Below the pieces are notes generated by a model that did no database searches, had not been told where the DNA came from, and saw only the letters and a program-made list of their open reading frames with translations. 64,000 bases of DNA from Haematobia irritans (lineage: Eukaryota; Arthropoda; Insecta; Diptera; Muscidae), in contig NC_134400.1 of NCBI RefSeq assembly GCF_050003625.1, forward strand, positions 43,014,557 through 43,078,556, read 5' to 3'. The position numbers and the translations under genes were made by a program. Within the stretch, counting starts at the first letter, position 1; the number at the start of each line of letters is the position of its first letter. This document shows, one piece after another, positions 20,417 to 31,921 of the stretch.

Positions 20417-22134
20417 CAACAATTAGAGATATTATACAGAGAGCCCTCCGGATGACTGAGAAATGGGCGAAAGATAATGGTCTTGGGGTAAATCCTGCAA
20501 AGACAGAAATAGTCATGTACTGCAAAGATCGCAAAACTCCCACAGTTAGGCCCATTTCCTTAGGGGGTATTGAAATTCCCTTTAGGGAGTGTGCAAAATA
20601 CCTTGGCGTTATTTTAGACAGGAAGCTGAACTTTAAGCTTAATATTGAAGAAAGGGCGAGGAAAGCAACGGTAGCTTTATACTCGTGCAAAAAGGCAATA
20701 GGGAAAAAGTGGGGACTGAAACCAAAAATTGTACATTGGCTATACACGGAAGTGGTTAGACCTATAATGCTATATGGTGTTGTAGTCTGGTGGCCGGCAC
20801 TTCAGCAACCGACAGGTTTAGATAAAGTTCAGCGTATGGCGTGCTTGTGTATCTCAGGTGCATTCAGCAAGACAGGAACAAACTCCCTTAATGTCATACT
20901 GCATCTATTGCCTTTAGACATTTTGGCCAAACAGTCAGCTGCAACAACGGCTGTGCGGTTGCGCGAGCTATCGCTGTGGTCGGAAAAAAGTTACGGTCAC
21001 AGTTCGGTCCTCAAAATAATGCCAGATGTGCCTAACGTAGTGGATTACACTTTGGCGAGTCCACTTTTCGACAAAAAGTTTGAGACTCTAATTCCCAACA
21101 GTGAGGCGTGGTGTACACGGACCCCGGGGAATAAAAGATATATAGATTTCTACACTGATGGCTCCAAATTGGATGGCCAAGTGGGTTTCGGAGTATATTC
21201 TAAAGATCTGGAACTTCGAATAGCGAAAAGATTAACTGATCACTGTAGTGTTTTTCAGGCTGAAATATTAGCAATAAGAGAGGTGGCGAATTGGCTGAGA
21301 AGTAATGTTCCAAAAAATGTGGGCATTAATATATACTCAGACAGTCAACCTGCAATAAAATCCTTGGACTCTGTGTTCCTCAACTCGAAAACGGCCATCG
21401 ATTGCCGCAAATCTCTCAATGAGATGGCTGAGCAGTACAATATTCACCTAATATGGGTGCCTGGCCATAGGAACATACCGGGGAACTGCGAAGCGGATGA
21501 GTTGGCAAGGCTAGGGACTACCTTACATATTCCAGGGGAACTAGAATTTGTTGGTATGCCCCTAGCTACCTGCAAGCTCATGCTGCGTGAGAAGGCTGTT
21601 ATGATGGCAAATGTTCGATGGGAGAATTGCAAGGGTTGTAACGACACCAAGCAAATATGGCCCCATTTCAACTTAAACCGCACACTAGATATGCTAATGT
21701 TCTCGAGACGTCAGATATCACTCCTGATATCTGCTATAACGGGTCGCTGCCTGATAGGCGATTTTGCAAAAACTATTGGCGCGAAGTATAATGACTATTG
21801 TATGAGCTGTCATGATGCGGAGGAAAAAGAATCAATTAAACACCTCTTGTGTGAGTGTCCTGCATTTTGTGTAAAGCGCAAGCAACTTTTAGGAGCATAT
21901 AGCTTCAGATTACTGGCGGATCTCGAAAACGTTAACTTAAGCAGTCTGCTAATATTTTTGGAACAATCTGGTTGGTTCAACAAAGAAAAATAATCAAGAA
22001 GGTTCAGCGGTTAAAACTAGAAGTGCCCATATGTAATAGGTACTTTTAGTTAATGTGGTATCACAATGGACTGAATAGTCTAAGTGAGCCTGAATCTTAA
22101 TCGGGTTGCCACTTTAACCTAACCTAACCTAACC
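20417..22134 (+). mobile_element. LINE 1, 5'-truncated insertion with 13-bp target duplication
   Basis: TGAGAGTCTACAT occurs at 20404-20416 and again at 22135-22147, exactly bounding the copy. The element enters within the reverse transcriptase, runs through RNase H, and ends in a 3' tail (22054-22134) with GACTGAATAGTCTAAGTG and four AACCT units. 5' truncation plus a target duplication is the signature of target-primed reverse transcription. RNase H presence points to the I/Loa/R1-type groups rather than classic jockey. Confidence 0.92.
20419..21993 (+). CDS. LINE ORF2 C-terminal part: RT thumb, RNase H, zinc knuckle (partial)
   Basis: The frame is open from the truncation point to TAA at 21991-21993. 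The first Met at 20452 is internal. RT C-terminal motifs are visible (GLGVNPAKTEIV, CAKYLGVILDRKLNF, KPKIVHWLYTEVVRPIMLYG). The RNase H domain follows with its four acidic residues, counted from 20452: D236 in FYTDGSK, E271 in FQAEILAI, D297 in IYSDSQ and D349 in NCEADELAR. A C-terminal Cys/His cluster (C450, C453, H464, C469) resembles the CCHC of this group. There are no stops or frameshifts in 524 codons, so the copy is young, but the endonuclease, most of the RT and ORF1 are absent. It cannot move by itself. Its 3' tail is shared with the SINE in this window. Confidence 0.9.
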   Translation, partial: TIRDIIQRALRMTEKWAKDNGLGVNPAKTEIVMYCKDRKTPTVRPISLGGIEIPFRECAKYLGVILDRKLNFKLNIEERARKATVALYSCKKAIGKKWGLKPKIVHWLYTEVVRPIMLYGVVVWWPALQQPTGLDKVQRMACLCISGAFSKTGTNSLNVILHLLPLDILAKQSAATTAVRLRELSLWSEKSYGHSSVLKIMPDVPNVVDYTLASPLFDKKFETLIPNSEAWCTRTPGNKRYIDFYTDGSKLDGQVGFGVYSKDLELRIAKRLTDHCSVFQAEILAIREVANWLRSNVPKNVGINIYSDSQPAIKSLDSVFLNSKTAIDCRKSLNEMAEQYNIHLIWVPGHRNIPGNCEADELARLGTTLHIPGELEFVGMPLATCKLMLREKAVMMANVRWENCKGCNDTKQIWPHFNLNRTLDMLMFSRRQISLLISAITGRCLIGDFAKTIGAKYNDYCMSCHDAEEKESIKHLLCECPAFCVKRKQLLGAYSFRLLADLENVNLSSLLIFLEQSGWFNKEK

Positions 22135-22203
22135 TGAGAGTCTACATAGTGGTGAAGGGTATAACATAGTCGGCTCCGCCCGACTTTAGACTTTACTTAC
22201 TTG

Positions 22204-23463
22204 TTTATTTATCAGGCGGCCACCGCGGACATGACTTGGTTTCGTTTCAAAGCCCACCATCTGTCTCCCCCATCTGTTGCATGAAAGATCCAATTCCACA
22301 AAAGCAAATAGGAGTATGAAAATGTTTAACCATATGTTTCTTCCTATTCAAACATCGAAAAATGGATAAACTCTAAACTGAATTTCTTCAAATTGCTGGC
22401 TATAAAATCCTGTTAAGTGTTTACATCCTTTTCTTGAGATAATAGAAGAAGGCTGTATTGAACTAAATGATCAATTTCGTTAGCCCCTTAACGTGTTAAC
22501 CAAAAATTGTATTAATAAAAACAAAAAGAAATCTGTTATTTTTACTAAACGGAAATGAACATTTCCACTCAAAGGTAAATAACACAAAGAGGATACCTAT
22601 GGAAAGCGGCCGACGAATATTTGATCTTTTGAAGCACACAGGTACATCAAACCAAACCAAAAAGGATAATAAAACAAAAGGCAACTGAACTAAAGGAACT
22701 GAGTACTTACAGGCTAGACCTCAACAGTTGTTGTTATGCCCACATTTGGCGGTTGGTTATTTGTTCATGTAACAAATAAGAATTAAAATCTCAACTACGG
22801 AAGGATGGAGTAACAGCCCTCAAGGACATATTGCATGTTTTAGATTCTTGAGAACGGAAATGATCGTTCGAGATAAAATTATTGGTTACTAAATGTTAGT
22901 TTTGTGGCCATTGATAGGGAGAGAACTCAATTGATTGGTTACACTTTATTTGTATAAGCTAATGGAAGGGTTTCCTTAAGAGAGACAAATAGAAAAAAAT
23001 TGTAAAGAACTTTTTTGGTCATTTTGAGTTATAATTTGGGATTTGTGATATGATTGACGTTATGGTAGGGGATTCTTTTGTGATACATAAACATCTGAAG
23101 GATTTTCTTAGGTCTCAGCGACAATTGGTTGATGAATTCACCAACTGAATAAACAGGAAATTAAATGTATAACTCTAACCAAAAAATCAAAAAAAAAGCA
23201 TTTGCGGTTGTAAGTTCGAGCGGGTAGGTTATTAAATATCCACCACTTTTGATCCCATGTAATAATTTCCGTTCATTAACTCTCTTCGTAACGGATTACA
23301 TGAACAATCTGGGAATCGGTAAATATAATTTTCGACCCACATGGACCAGTTGCAGTAACAACTAACAGAATGATGGGTTGGGAACATTTGAGACCATGAT
23401 AAATCTGGTGGCTTATCACTCATGATCCAGGTAGGAAGGGGTCAGGTCAGATGGTAACACCTA
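22204..23463. other. 1.26 kb unique sequence, no gene seen
   Basis: Moderately AT-rich, with no repeat family, no RNA gene and only short frames of about 62 codons (for example 22496-22684). It lies between the R2 host and element C. Confidence 0.5.
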
Positions 23464-24152
23464 CACTGTTAGAAAAATATGTTTTTCATATGTTCTGATA
23501 TAAACAAAATGTGTTTCGGGCACAATTTTTAAACACAATATATTTAAGTGCAAACATGTAATGTTTCTAAACTAAAACTAAATGTTTGGGACACATATGC
23601 TAATATGTTAGAATATATCATGTTTGGGGCATGAATATTTTATAAAAATAATATGTGTGAAAGTAAACATATATAAATTTACAAATTTCGAGTAAACATA
23701 TATATGTTGTGATATTTTATTCAGAGAGCGACAGAGAGAGAGTATAGAGAAAGAAATAGAGATGGAAACCGGGAGGGTTGACGAAAGATATCAACATAAC
23801 ACAGCGAGAGAATCAAAAGAGAGCAATTTCTGTGAAACCGCTTGTATGTTGTTTCGGAAAACTGTATTATGATAAGGCGAAAAATTTGATATGCCTAAGT
23901 CTAAATATTATTTAATTTGAATATTAGAATGTGTATTCGGGGTAAAGAGAATGGACATTCGGAAGCAAGAGAATAGACATTTGAAAAAAAGCAGCATGTG
24001 TTTTCGCATTGAGAGCAGCATTTTATGTATGTGTGAACATGTGTTTTGTTTATCACTTTGGAATTATGGGCACAATTTTTTTCTTGGTTCGTTAAAAGAA
24101 ATCGGAACGTACAGGAGTAAGTCCAAATATTCGGACAAATGATATTAAAAAA

Positions 24153-27100
24153 CAAGTAAGGAAAGTCTAAAGTCGGGCAGTGCCGACTATATTATACCCT
24201 GCACCACTTTGTAGATCTAAATTTTCGATACCATATCACATCCGTCAAATGTGTTTGAGGCTATATATAAAGGTTTGTCCCAAATACATACATTTACATA
24301 TCACTCGATCTGGACAGAATTTGATAGACTTCTACAAAATCTATAGACTCAAAATTTAAGTCGGCTAATGCACTAGGGTGGAACACAATGTTAGTAAAAA
24401 ACCAGTAAGGAAAGTCTAAAGTCGGGCGGGGCCGACTATATTATACCCTGCACCACTTTGTAGATCTAAATTTTCGATACCATATCACATCCGTCAAATG
24501 TGTTTGAGGCTATATATAAAGGTTTGTCCCAAATACATACATTTAAATATCACTCGATCTGGACAGAATTTGATAGACTTCTACAAAATCTATAGACTCA
24601 AAATTTAAGTCGGCTAATGCACTAGGGTGGAACACAATGTTAGTAAAAAATATGGGAAACATTTAAATCTGAAGCAATTTTAAGGAAACTTTGCAAAAGT
24701 TTATTTATGATTTATCGCTCGATATATATGTATTAGAAGTTTAGGAAAATTAGAGTCATTTTTACAACTTTTCGACTAAGCAGTGACGATTTTACAAGGA
24801 AATTGTTGGTATTTTGACCATTTTTGTCGAAATCAGAAAAACATTTATATGGGAGCTATATCTAAATCTGAACCGATTTCAACCAAATTTGGCACGCATA
24901 GCTACAATGCTAATTATACTCCCTGTGCAAAATTTCAACTAAATCGGAGTTAAAAATTGGCCTCTGTGGTCATATGAGTGTAAATCGGGCGAAAGCTATA
25001 TATGGGAGATATATCTAAATCTGAACCGATTTCAACCAAATTTGGCACGCATAGCTACAATGCTAATTCTACTCCCTGTGCAAAATTTCAACTAAATCGG
25101 AGTTAAAAATTGGCCTCTGTGGACATATGAGTGTAAATCGGGCGAAAGCTATATATGGGAGATATATCTAAATCTGAACCGATTTCAACCAAATTAGGCA
25201 CGCATGGCTACAATGCTAATTCTACTCCCTGTGCAAAATTTCAACTAAATCGGAGTTAAAAATTGGCCTCTGTGGTCATATGAGTGTAAATCGGGCGAAA
25301 GCTATATATGGGAGATATATCCAAATCTGAACCGATTTCAACCAAATTTGGCACGCATAGTTACAATGCTAATTCTACTCCCTATGCAAAATTTCAACTA
25401 AATCGGAGCAAAAAATTGGCCTCTGTGGGCAAATGAGTGTAAATCGGGCGAAAGCTATATATGGGAGCTATATCTAAATCTGAACCGATTTTGCTGATAT
25501 TTTGCAAGTTTTTCGAGACTCATAAAATATATATGGCAGCTATATCTAAATCTGAACTGATTTTTTCCAAAATCAATAGGGATCGTCTTTGAGCCGAAAC
25601 AGGACCCTATACCAAATTTTAGGACAATCGGACTAAAACTGCGAGCTGTAATTTGCACACAAAAATACATCAACAGACAGACAGACAGACAGACGGACAT
25701 CGCTAAATCGACTCAGAATTTAATTCTAAGCCGATCCGTATACTAAAAGGTTGGTCTATGATTACTCCTTCTTGGCGTTACATACAAATGCACAAACTTA
25801 TTATACCCTGTACCACAGCAGTGGTGAAGGGTATAAATATGTGAAACATTTAAATCTGAAGCAATTTTAAGGAAACTTCGCAAAAGTTTATTTATGGTTT
25901 ATCGCTCGATATATATGTATTAGAAGTTTAGGAAAATTAGAGTCATTTTTTCAACTTTTGGACTAAGCAGTGGCGATTTTACAAGGAAAATTTTGGTATT
26001 TTGACCATTTTTGTCGAAATCAGAAAAACATATGGGAGCTATATCTAAATCTGAACCGATTTCAACCAAATTTGGCACGCATAGCAACAATGCTTATTCT
26101 CCTCCCTGTGCAAAATTTCAACTAAATCGGAGTTAAAAATTGGCCTCTGTGGTCATATGAGTGTAAATCGGGCGAAAGCTATATATGGGAGCTATATCTA
26201 AATCTGAACCGATTTCAATACAAATTTGGCACGCATAGCAACAATGCTAATTCTACTCCCTGTGCAAAATTTCAACTAAATCGGAGTTAAAAATTGGCCT
26301 CTGTGGACATATGAGTGTAAATCGGGCGAAAGCTATATATGGGAGATATATCTAAATCTTAACCGATTTCAACCAAATTTGGCACGCATAGCTACAATGC
26401 TAATTCTACTCCCTGTGCAAAATTTCAACTAAATCGGAGTTAAAAATTGGCCTCTGTGGTCATATGAGTGTAAATCGGGCGAAAGCTATATATGGGAGAT
26501 ATATCCAAATCTCAACCGATTTCAACCAAATTTGGCACGCATAGTAACAATGCTAATTCTACTCTCTGTGCAAAATTTCAACTAAATCGGAGTTAAAAAT
26601 TGGCCTCTGTGGTCATATGAGTGTAAATCGGGCGAAAGGTATATATGGGAGATATATCTAAATCTGAACCGATTTCACCCAAATTTGGCGCGCATAGCAA
26701 CAATGCTAATTCTACTCTCTGTGCAAAATTTAACCTAAATCGGAGTTAAAAATTGGCCTCTGTGGTCATATGAGTGTAAATCGGGCGAAATCTATATATG
26801 GGAGATATATCTAAATCTGAACCGATTTCAACCAAATTTGGCACGCATAGTTACAATGCTAATTCTACTCCCTATGCAAAATTTCAACTAAATCGGAGCA
26901 CAAAATTGGCCTCTGTGGGCAAATGAGTGTAAATCGGGCGAAAGCTATATATGGGAGCTATATCTAAATCTGAACCGATTTGGCTGATATTTTGCAAGTT
27001 TTTCGAGACCCATAAAATATTTGGATGTACGGAATTTGAGGAAGATCGTTTGATATACACGCCAATTATGACTAGATCGGTGAAAAATATATATGGCAGC

Positions 27101-27403
27101 TATATCTAAATCTGAACCGATTTTTTCCAAAATCAATAGGGATCGTCTTTGAGCTGAAACAGGACCCTATACCAAATTTTAGGACAATCGGACTAAAACT
27201 GCGAGCTGTACTTTGCACACAAAAATACATCAACAGACAGACAGACAGACGGACAGACAGACGGACATCGCTAAATCGACTCAGAATTTAATTCTAAGAC
27301 GATCGGTATACTAAACGATGGGTCTCAGACTTTTCCTTCTTGGCGTTACATACAAATGCACAAACTTATTATACCCTGTACCATAGTGTGGAGCAGGGTA
27401 TAA
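24153..27403 (-). mobile_element. R2-type repeat (R2a), interrupted by another R2
   Basis: Read in reverse. 24153-24401 is its 3' end (CAAGTAAGGAAAGTC, hairpin AGTCGG/CCGACT, TATACCCTGCACCAC-like block). It breaks in TTAGTAAAAA and resumes at 25837 with ATATGTGAAACATTTAAATC. It then has 153-bp units, a GACAGACGGACA tract (27234-27268) and the terminal palindrome to GGGTATAA near 27403. The uninterrupted R2b shows the same sequence across the junction, which proves the nesting. Confidence 0.8.
24402..25836 (-). mobile_element. R2-type repeat (R2b) nested inside R2a, complete
   Basis: 1435 bp from CAGTAAGGAAAGTC to the palindrome with GTGGTGAAGGGTATAAA. 153-bp units show GAAAGCT landmarks at 24991, 25144 and 25297. 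The (GACA)n tract lies at 25672-25698. It inserted in the A-run of the TTAGTAAAAA site of R2a. The same internal site is used again in the stack at 54477-62905. Confidence 0.8.
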
Positions 27404-28109
27404 AAAACTGTGGAAATATACAAAAGTTACCAAGGGATCTTCATAAAATAACGAATGGCACTATACACTTTTTAGAGTAGGGACAGTAAAATGAAAAAAG
27501 GAGAATAGTAAAAAATTAAACAGTAAAATGTATAAAACAAAGTTTAGTTCCTCTTAATTAATAAGTACTCCAAGAGGAGTTGACGGACACCTTCAAATAT
27601 AAAAGCGGGCATTAAGTTAGAGTTTTGCAGCTAAAACAATTGAAAAAAATTATTTTCTTTAAAATGAATTATGAAAGCAAAGTTAAGAGGCATTATCGCC
27701 ATTTTATAGCGATAATTTTAGACACAATAAGTTTTAAATGGATTTAAAATGGTGTTAAATGCTAGTATAAAACTGTTCACGCCTAAATAAATTTATGTGT
27801 ATATTATAAAATTATTTATGTATGCTTATACTCGACTCCACGTTCGCTTTTTGTTAGAGTTTTTGAATTCTTTCCAAAATTTCAAAGTTTTATACCAAAA
27901 CTTTGAAACAAATAACAACTTTGTAACAAAAAACTGTTACAAAGTTGTTATTTTTGCAATAAAAATAATATTTTATCCAAAAGCTCAGTCCATTTCTTTT
28001 ATATCAAGTACTGTTTCTGACTGTAAATCTTTAATAACTAACATTTCGAAGTTTCATTATAAAAATTTAATATAGTATAAATATAAATGCGTAAATTAAA
28101 AAAAAAAAA

Positions 28110-30163
28110 CAAGTATATACGGCCGTAAGTTCGGCCAGGCCGAAGCTTATGTACCCTCCATCATGGATTGCGTAGAAACTTCTTCTAAACACTGCCATCC
28201 AGAATCGAATTACTTAAGTTGCGGTAACGCTTGCCGATGGCAAGGTATCTCAAAACCTCCTAACACCATCTTCTAAATTGTATGTAAGTCCATACGTGGT
28301 ATATATCAAATCAAAAAAGATCGATCCAATACGTATATAATTCAGTTTGACAAAGTAGACATAAAATTTTGACAAAATTTTCTATAGAAATAAAATTTTT
28401 AATAGAAATAAAAATTTTGACAAAATTTTCTACAGAAATAAAAATTTTGACAAAATTTTCTATAGAAAGAAAATTTTGACAAAAATTTATACAGAAATAA
28501 AATTTTAACAAAATTTTCTATAGAAATAAACTTTTGACAAAATTTTCTATAGAAATAAAATCTTGGTAGATTATTCTTGGCTCGAGTGGCAACCATGATT
28601 AAGAACCGAATAAAATTTGAACAAAATCTTCTATAGAAATACAATTTTGACAAAATTTTCTATAGAAATAAAATTTTGACAATGATGAAAATTTTATTAT
28701 GAACCGAATAAAATTTTAACAAAATTTTCTATAGAAATAAAATTTTGACAAAATTTTCTATAGAAATAAAATTTTGGTAGATTATTTTTGGCTCTAGTGG
28801 CAACCATGATTATGAACCGATATGGACCAATTTTTGTGTGATTGGACCAATTTTGCTATGGTTGTTAGCGACCATATACTAACACCACGTTCCTAATTTG
28901 AACCGGATCGGATGAATTTTGCTCCTCCAAGAGGCTCCGGAGGTCAAATCTGGAGAACGTTTTATATGAGGCTATATATAATTATGGACCGATATGGACC
29001 AATTCTGCCACGGTTGTTAAAGATCATATACTAACACCATGTTCAAATTACAACCGGATAGTTGAAATTTGCTTCTCTTGGAGACTTCGCAAGCCAAATC
29101 TGGGGATCGGTTTATATGGGGGCTATATATACTTATGAACCGATGTGGACCAATTTTTGCATGGTTGTTAGAGACCATATACCAATATCATGTACCAAAT
29201 TTCAGGCGGATCGGATGAAATTTGCTTCTCTTTAAGGCTCCGCAACCCAAATCTGGGGATCGGTTTATATGGGCGCTATATATAATTATGGACCGATGTG
29301 GACCAATTTTGGTACGGTTGTTAGAGACCATATACCAATACCATGTACCAAATTTCAGCCGGATCGGATGAAATATGCTTCTCTTAGAGACTCCACAAGC
29401 CAAATCTGGGGATCGGTTTATATGGGGGCTATATATAATTAAGGACCGATATGGACCAATTTTCGCATGGTTATTAGAGACCATATACCAACATCATGTA
29501 CCAAATTTCAGCCGGATCGGATGAAATTTTCTTCTCTTTGAGGCTCCGCAAGCCAAATCTGGGGATCGGTTTATATGGGGGCTATATATAATTATGGACC
29601 GATATGAACCAATTTTTGCACGGTTGTTAGAGACCATACACCAACACCATGTACCAAATTTCAGCCGGATCGGATGAAATTTGCTTCTCTTTTAGGCTCC
29701 GCAAGCCAAATCTGGGGATCGGTTTATATGGGGGCTATATATAATTATGGACCGATGTGGACCAATTTCGGCATGGTTATTAGAGACCATATACCAACAC
29801 TATATACCAAATTTCAGCCGGATCGGATGAAATATGCTTCTGCTAGAGGCTCCACAAGCCAAATCTGCGGGTCCCTTTATATGGGGGCTATACGTAAAAG
29901 TGGACCGATATCGCCCATTTTCAATACCATCCGACCTACATCGATAACAACGACTTGTGCCAAGTTTCAAGTCGATAGCTTGTTTCGTTCGGAAGTTAGC
30001 GTGATTTCAACAGACGGACGGACGGACGGACCTGCTTAGATCGACTCAGAATTTCACCACGACCCAGAATATATATACTTTATGGGGTCTTAGATCAATA
30101 TTTCGATGTGTTACAAACGGAATGACAAAGTTAATATACCCCCATCCTATGATGGAGGGTATA
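28110..30163 (-). mobile_element. R1-type repeat, copy 3, complete
   Basis: Reverse orientation: it starts with CAAGTATATACGGCCG, a TTCGGCCAGGCCGAA hairpin and GTACCCTCCATCATGGATTG. It has 29-bp units at 28360-28795 (with a TTGGCTCGAGTGGCAACC border at about 28570), 153-bp units at 28850-29890, a GACGGACGGACGGAC tract near 30013, then TTACAAACGGAATGACAAAG and the terminal palindrome. Open frames at 29188-29484 and 29674-30039 are array by-products. Confidence 0.8.
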
Positions 30164-30484
30164 AAAAGTATGTGTAGGTAAGTCTACAAATAATTACGAA
30201 TCGATATGGACTTTTGCACGGTACGTAGGGAGCCAGAATTGAAATATGGGGGCTATATACAATTATTGATATGGATCTGAGGTCTATATATAACTATAGA
30301 CCGATATGGACCTAGTTAGGCATGGTTGTTAACGGCCATATACTAGCACAATGTACCAAATTTCAACTGACTCGGATGAAATTTGCTCCTCCAAGAGGCT
30401 CCAAAACCAAATCTCGGGATCGGTTTATATGGGGGCTATATGTGATTATGGACTGATATGGACCACATTTGGCATGGTTGTTAA

Positions 30485-31921
30485 CCCTTTCGACCCCGAA
30501 TTTTTATAGGTATCGCTAAAATTTTTTTTTACTTTTAATCATGTTGAAGTCATTTAAGAAGCGTCTAGCCAAAATTTCGGGTCGCCACGCCCATTCGTTT
30601 AGGCGGTAGAGAATGTTGCCTGTGGGCAACTTTGGGCAATTGTGACTACAAAATAGTTTGTTTTGTAATGATAGACGTATTACGTTTTATTGGATTTTTG
30701 TTAAGTTTTTTGTTATTTTGCAGTAAATATATACTTAGATGCGCGCGTGAGTGGAATTTCAATCATGCTTAAACACATTCACGAAGAAATATTTGTACTC
30801 ACGCACGCCATGTGGGTAGGAATTCACGGTCACGAAATGAATTCACGAAATGAAAAGTCATACTCGCGCACGATCACACATGAACAACGTTTATGTCTCA
30901 CGCTTTCGCACGATTCACGACAATTTTCGTAATTCACGACAAATCTCGTGAGTCACGAATATTTTCGGAACACGACAATTTTCGTGGCTCAATAAAATTC
31001 CGGTAATTAATGAAATTTCTCGTGATTCACGCTTTTGAAATCTTAAGCGTGATTAAATAAGTAAGGGTGATTAAAATCGGTGAGCTTGAATTTAATCATG
31101 AACGTGAATTTGTTCGTGATTGTGACTTTTTGTGTCTGTTTTACCGTGAGTGTGAATTTTATCGTGAACATGAATTTTATCGTTAACGTGAATTTTATCT
31201 TGAGCGTGAGTTGGATCGTGAGGGTGGGTTGGATCGTGAAAGTAAATTTTTATCGGGAGCGTGATTTCGGAGAAAGTTTACTCACTCACAATCACGAACA
31301 CAATTTGATTTCTACTCACGCTCACGCGCCACACATTTTTCTTTAATCCCGTTCACGCATATTCGCGTGAATCACGCGTGACTCACGAAAATGTTTTGTA
31401 ATTTTTTTGTTTTTAACCCATGTCAATTTAACTGGCGGTGTAAAAAACCAAAGTATTATAAAGCGTCAATATTCGTGCTAATCCACTAGTATGTTCAAAA
31501 ATATGTAATTTTACTACCACAATTGCCCAAAGTTGCCCACAGGCAACTTTTCAATTTTAAAATTTCTCATCTGTTGTTTTTTTGCAATTCTAAGATTTGA
31601 TTTCCAGAAATATTTTATTTGACATGTACTACAATAGATTTAATAAAAACTTTCAAAATTTTAGTTGTAATTTTTGAAAAAAGTCACATGTATAAAAACC
31701 TCTTTTTAAATTCGCAAATATTTTTTTCTTGAGGTACGTGCGTATTAATGAAAATTTTTTTGCTAATTGACTACCAAATTAGCTGATTTTTCATTCAACT
31801 TCAAGAAAACACTTGTAGCTTTCGATACCGTTACAGTTTTATGAACAAAAACAAAAACAACGCTGACAGTGAGTCTCAAAACACAAAAAGTTGCCCACAG
31901 GCAACTTTAGGGTCGAAAGGG
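30485..31921. mobile_element. second piggyBac-type non-autonomous element, TTAA-flanked
   Basis: CCCTTTCGACCC at the left and GGGTCGAAAGGG at the right are perfect 12-bp inverted repeats with TTAA outside (30481-30484, 31922-31925). A second inverted pair, GTTGCCTGTGGGCAACTTTG (30615) against CAAAGTTGCCCACAGGCAAC (31530), frames the core; another GTTGCCCACAGGCAAC copy sits at 31889-31906. At 1437 bp it has no transposase frame. The core is the CGTGA/TCACG block listed separately. Confidence 0.8.
30735..31395. repeat. block dense in TCACG / CGTGA motifs
   Basis: TCACG dominates 30760-31035, CGTGA dominates 31045-31265, and TCACG returns to 31390. Local units are close to CGTGAATTTTATCGTGAAC. 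The alternation could form large foldback structures. An 88-codon frame at 31080-31346 reads VNFIVNMNFIVNVNF-like repeats and is a by-product. It is more GC-rich than the host sequence. Confidence 0.65.

Larger units (their letters stand above)
18289..22203 (+). mobile_element. R2-type repeat hosting a DD41D element and a LINE
   Basis: The 5' palindrome TATACCCTTCACCACTACTG is followed by GGGTATAATAAGTTTGTGC, GAGTCGATATAGCGATATCC and (GTCT)n (18430-18448). 153-bp units follow (18560-19195, 20132-20250). The 3' end is GGGTATAACATAG, a hairpin (AGTCGG / CCGACT) and TACTTACTTG at 22203. Removing the two insertions leaves about 1.25 kb. Confidence 0.75.
23464..28108 (+). mobile_element. TA-flanked CAC...GTG element, copy C, split by R2 repeats and 3' truncated
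   Basis: The left part 23464-24150 begins CACTGTTAGAAAAATATG after TA and follows copy B up to TTCGTTAAAAGAAATC. It resumes after the R2 insertion at about 27404 with the segment of copy B that follows (GATCTTCATAAAATA, then CACTTTTTAGAG). It stops at 28108 just before the tRNA-like segments, where R1 copy 3 begins. The two halves join in the order and orientation of copy B. Confidence 0.78.

Noticed and set aside
24153..25836. Simple tandem duplication of an R2 end
   Set aside because: The sequence after R2b resumes R2a exactly where it stopped, so nested insertion explains the data better.
31080..31346. 88-codon hydrophobic frame with VNFIVN repeats
   Set aside because: It is translated from the CGTGA/TCACG repeat block of a piggyBac-type element; low complexity, with no homology I recognise.
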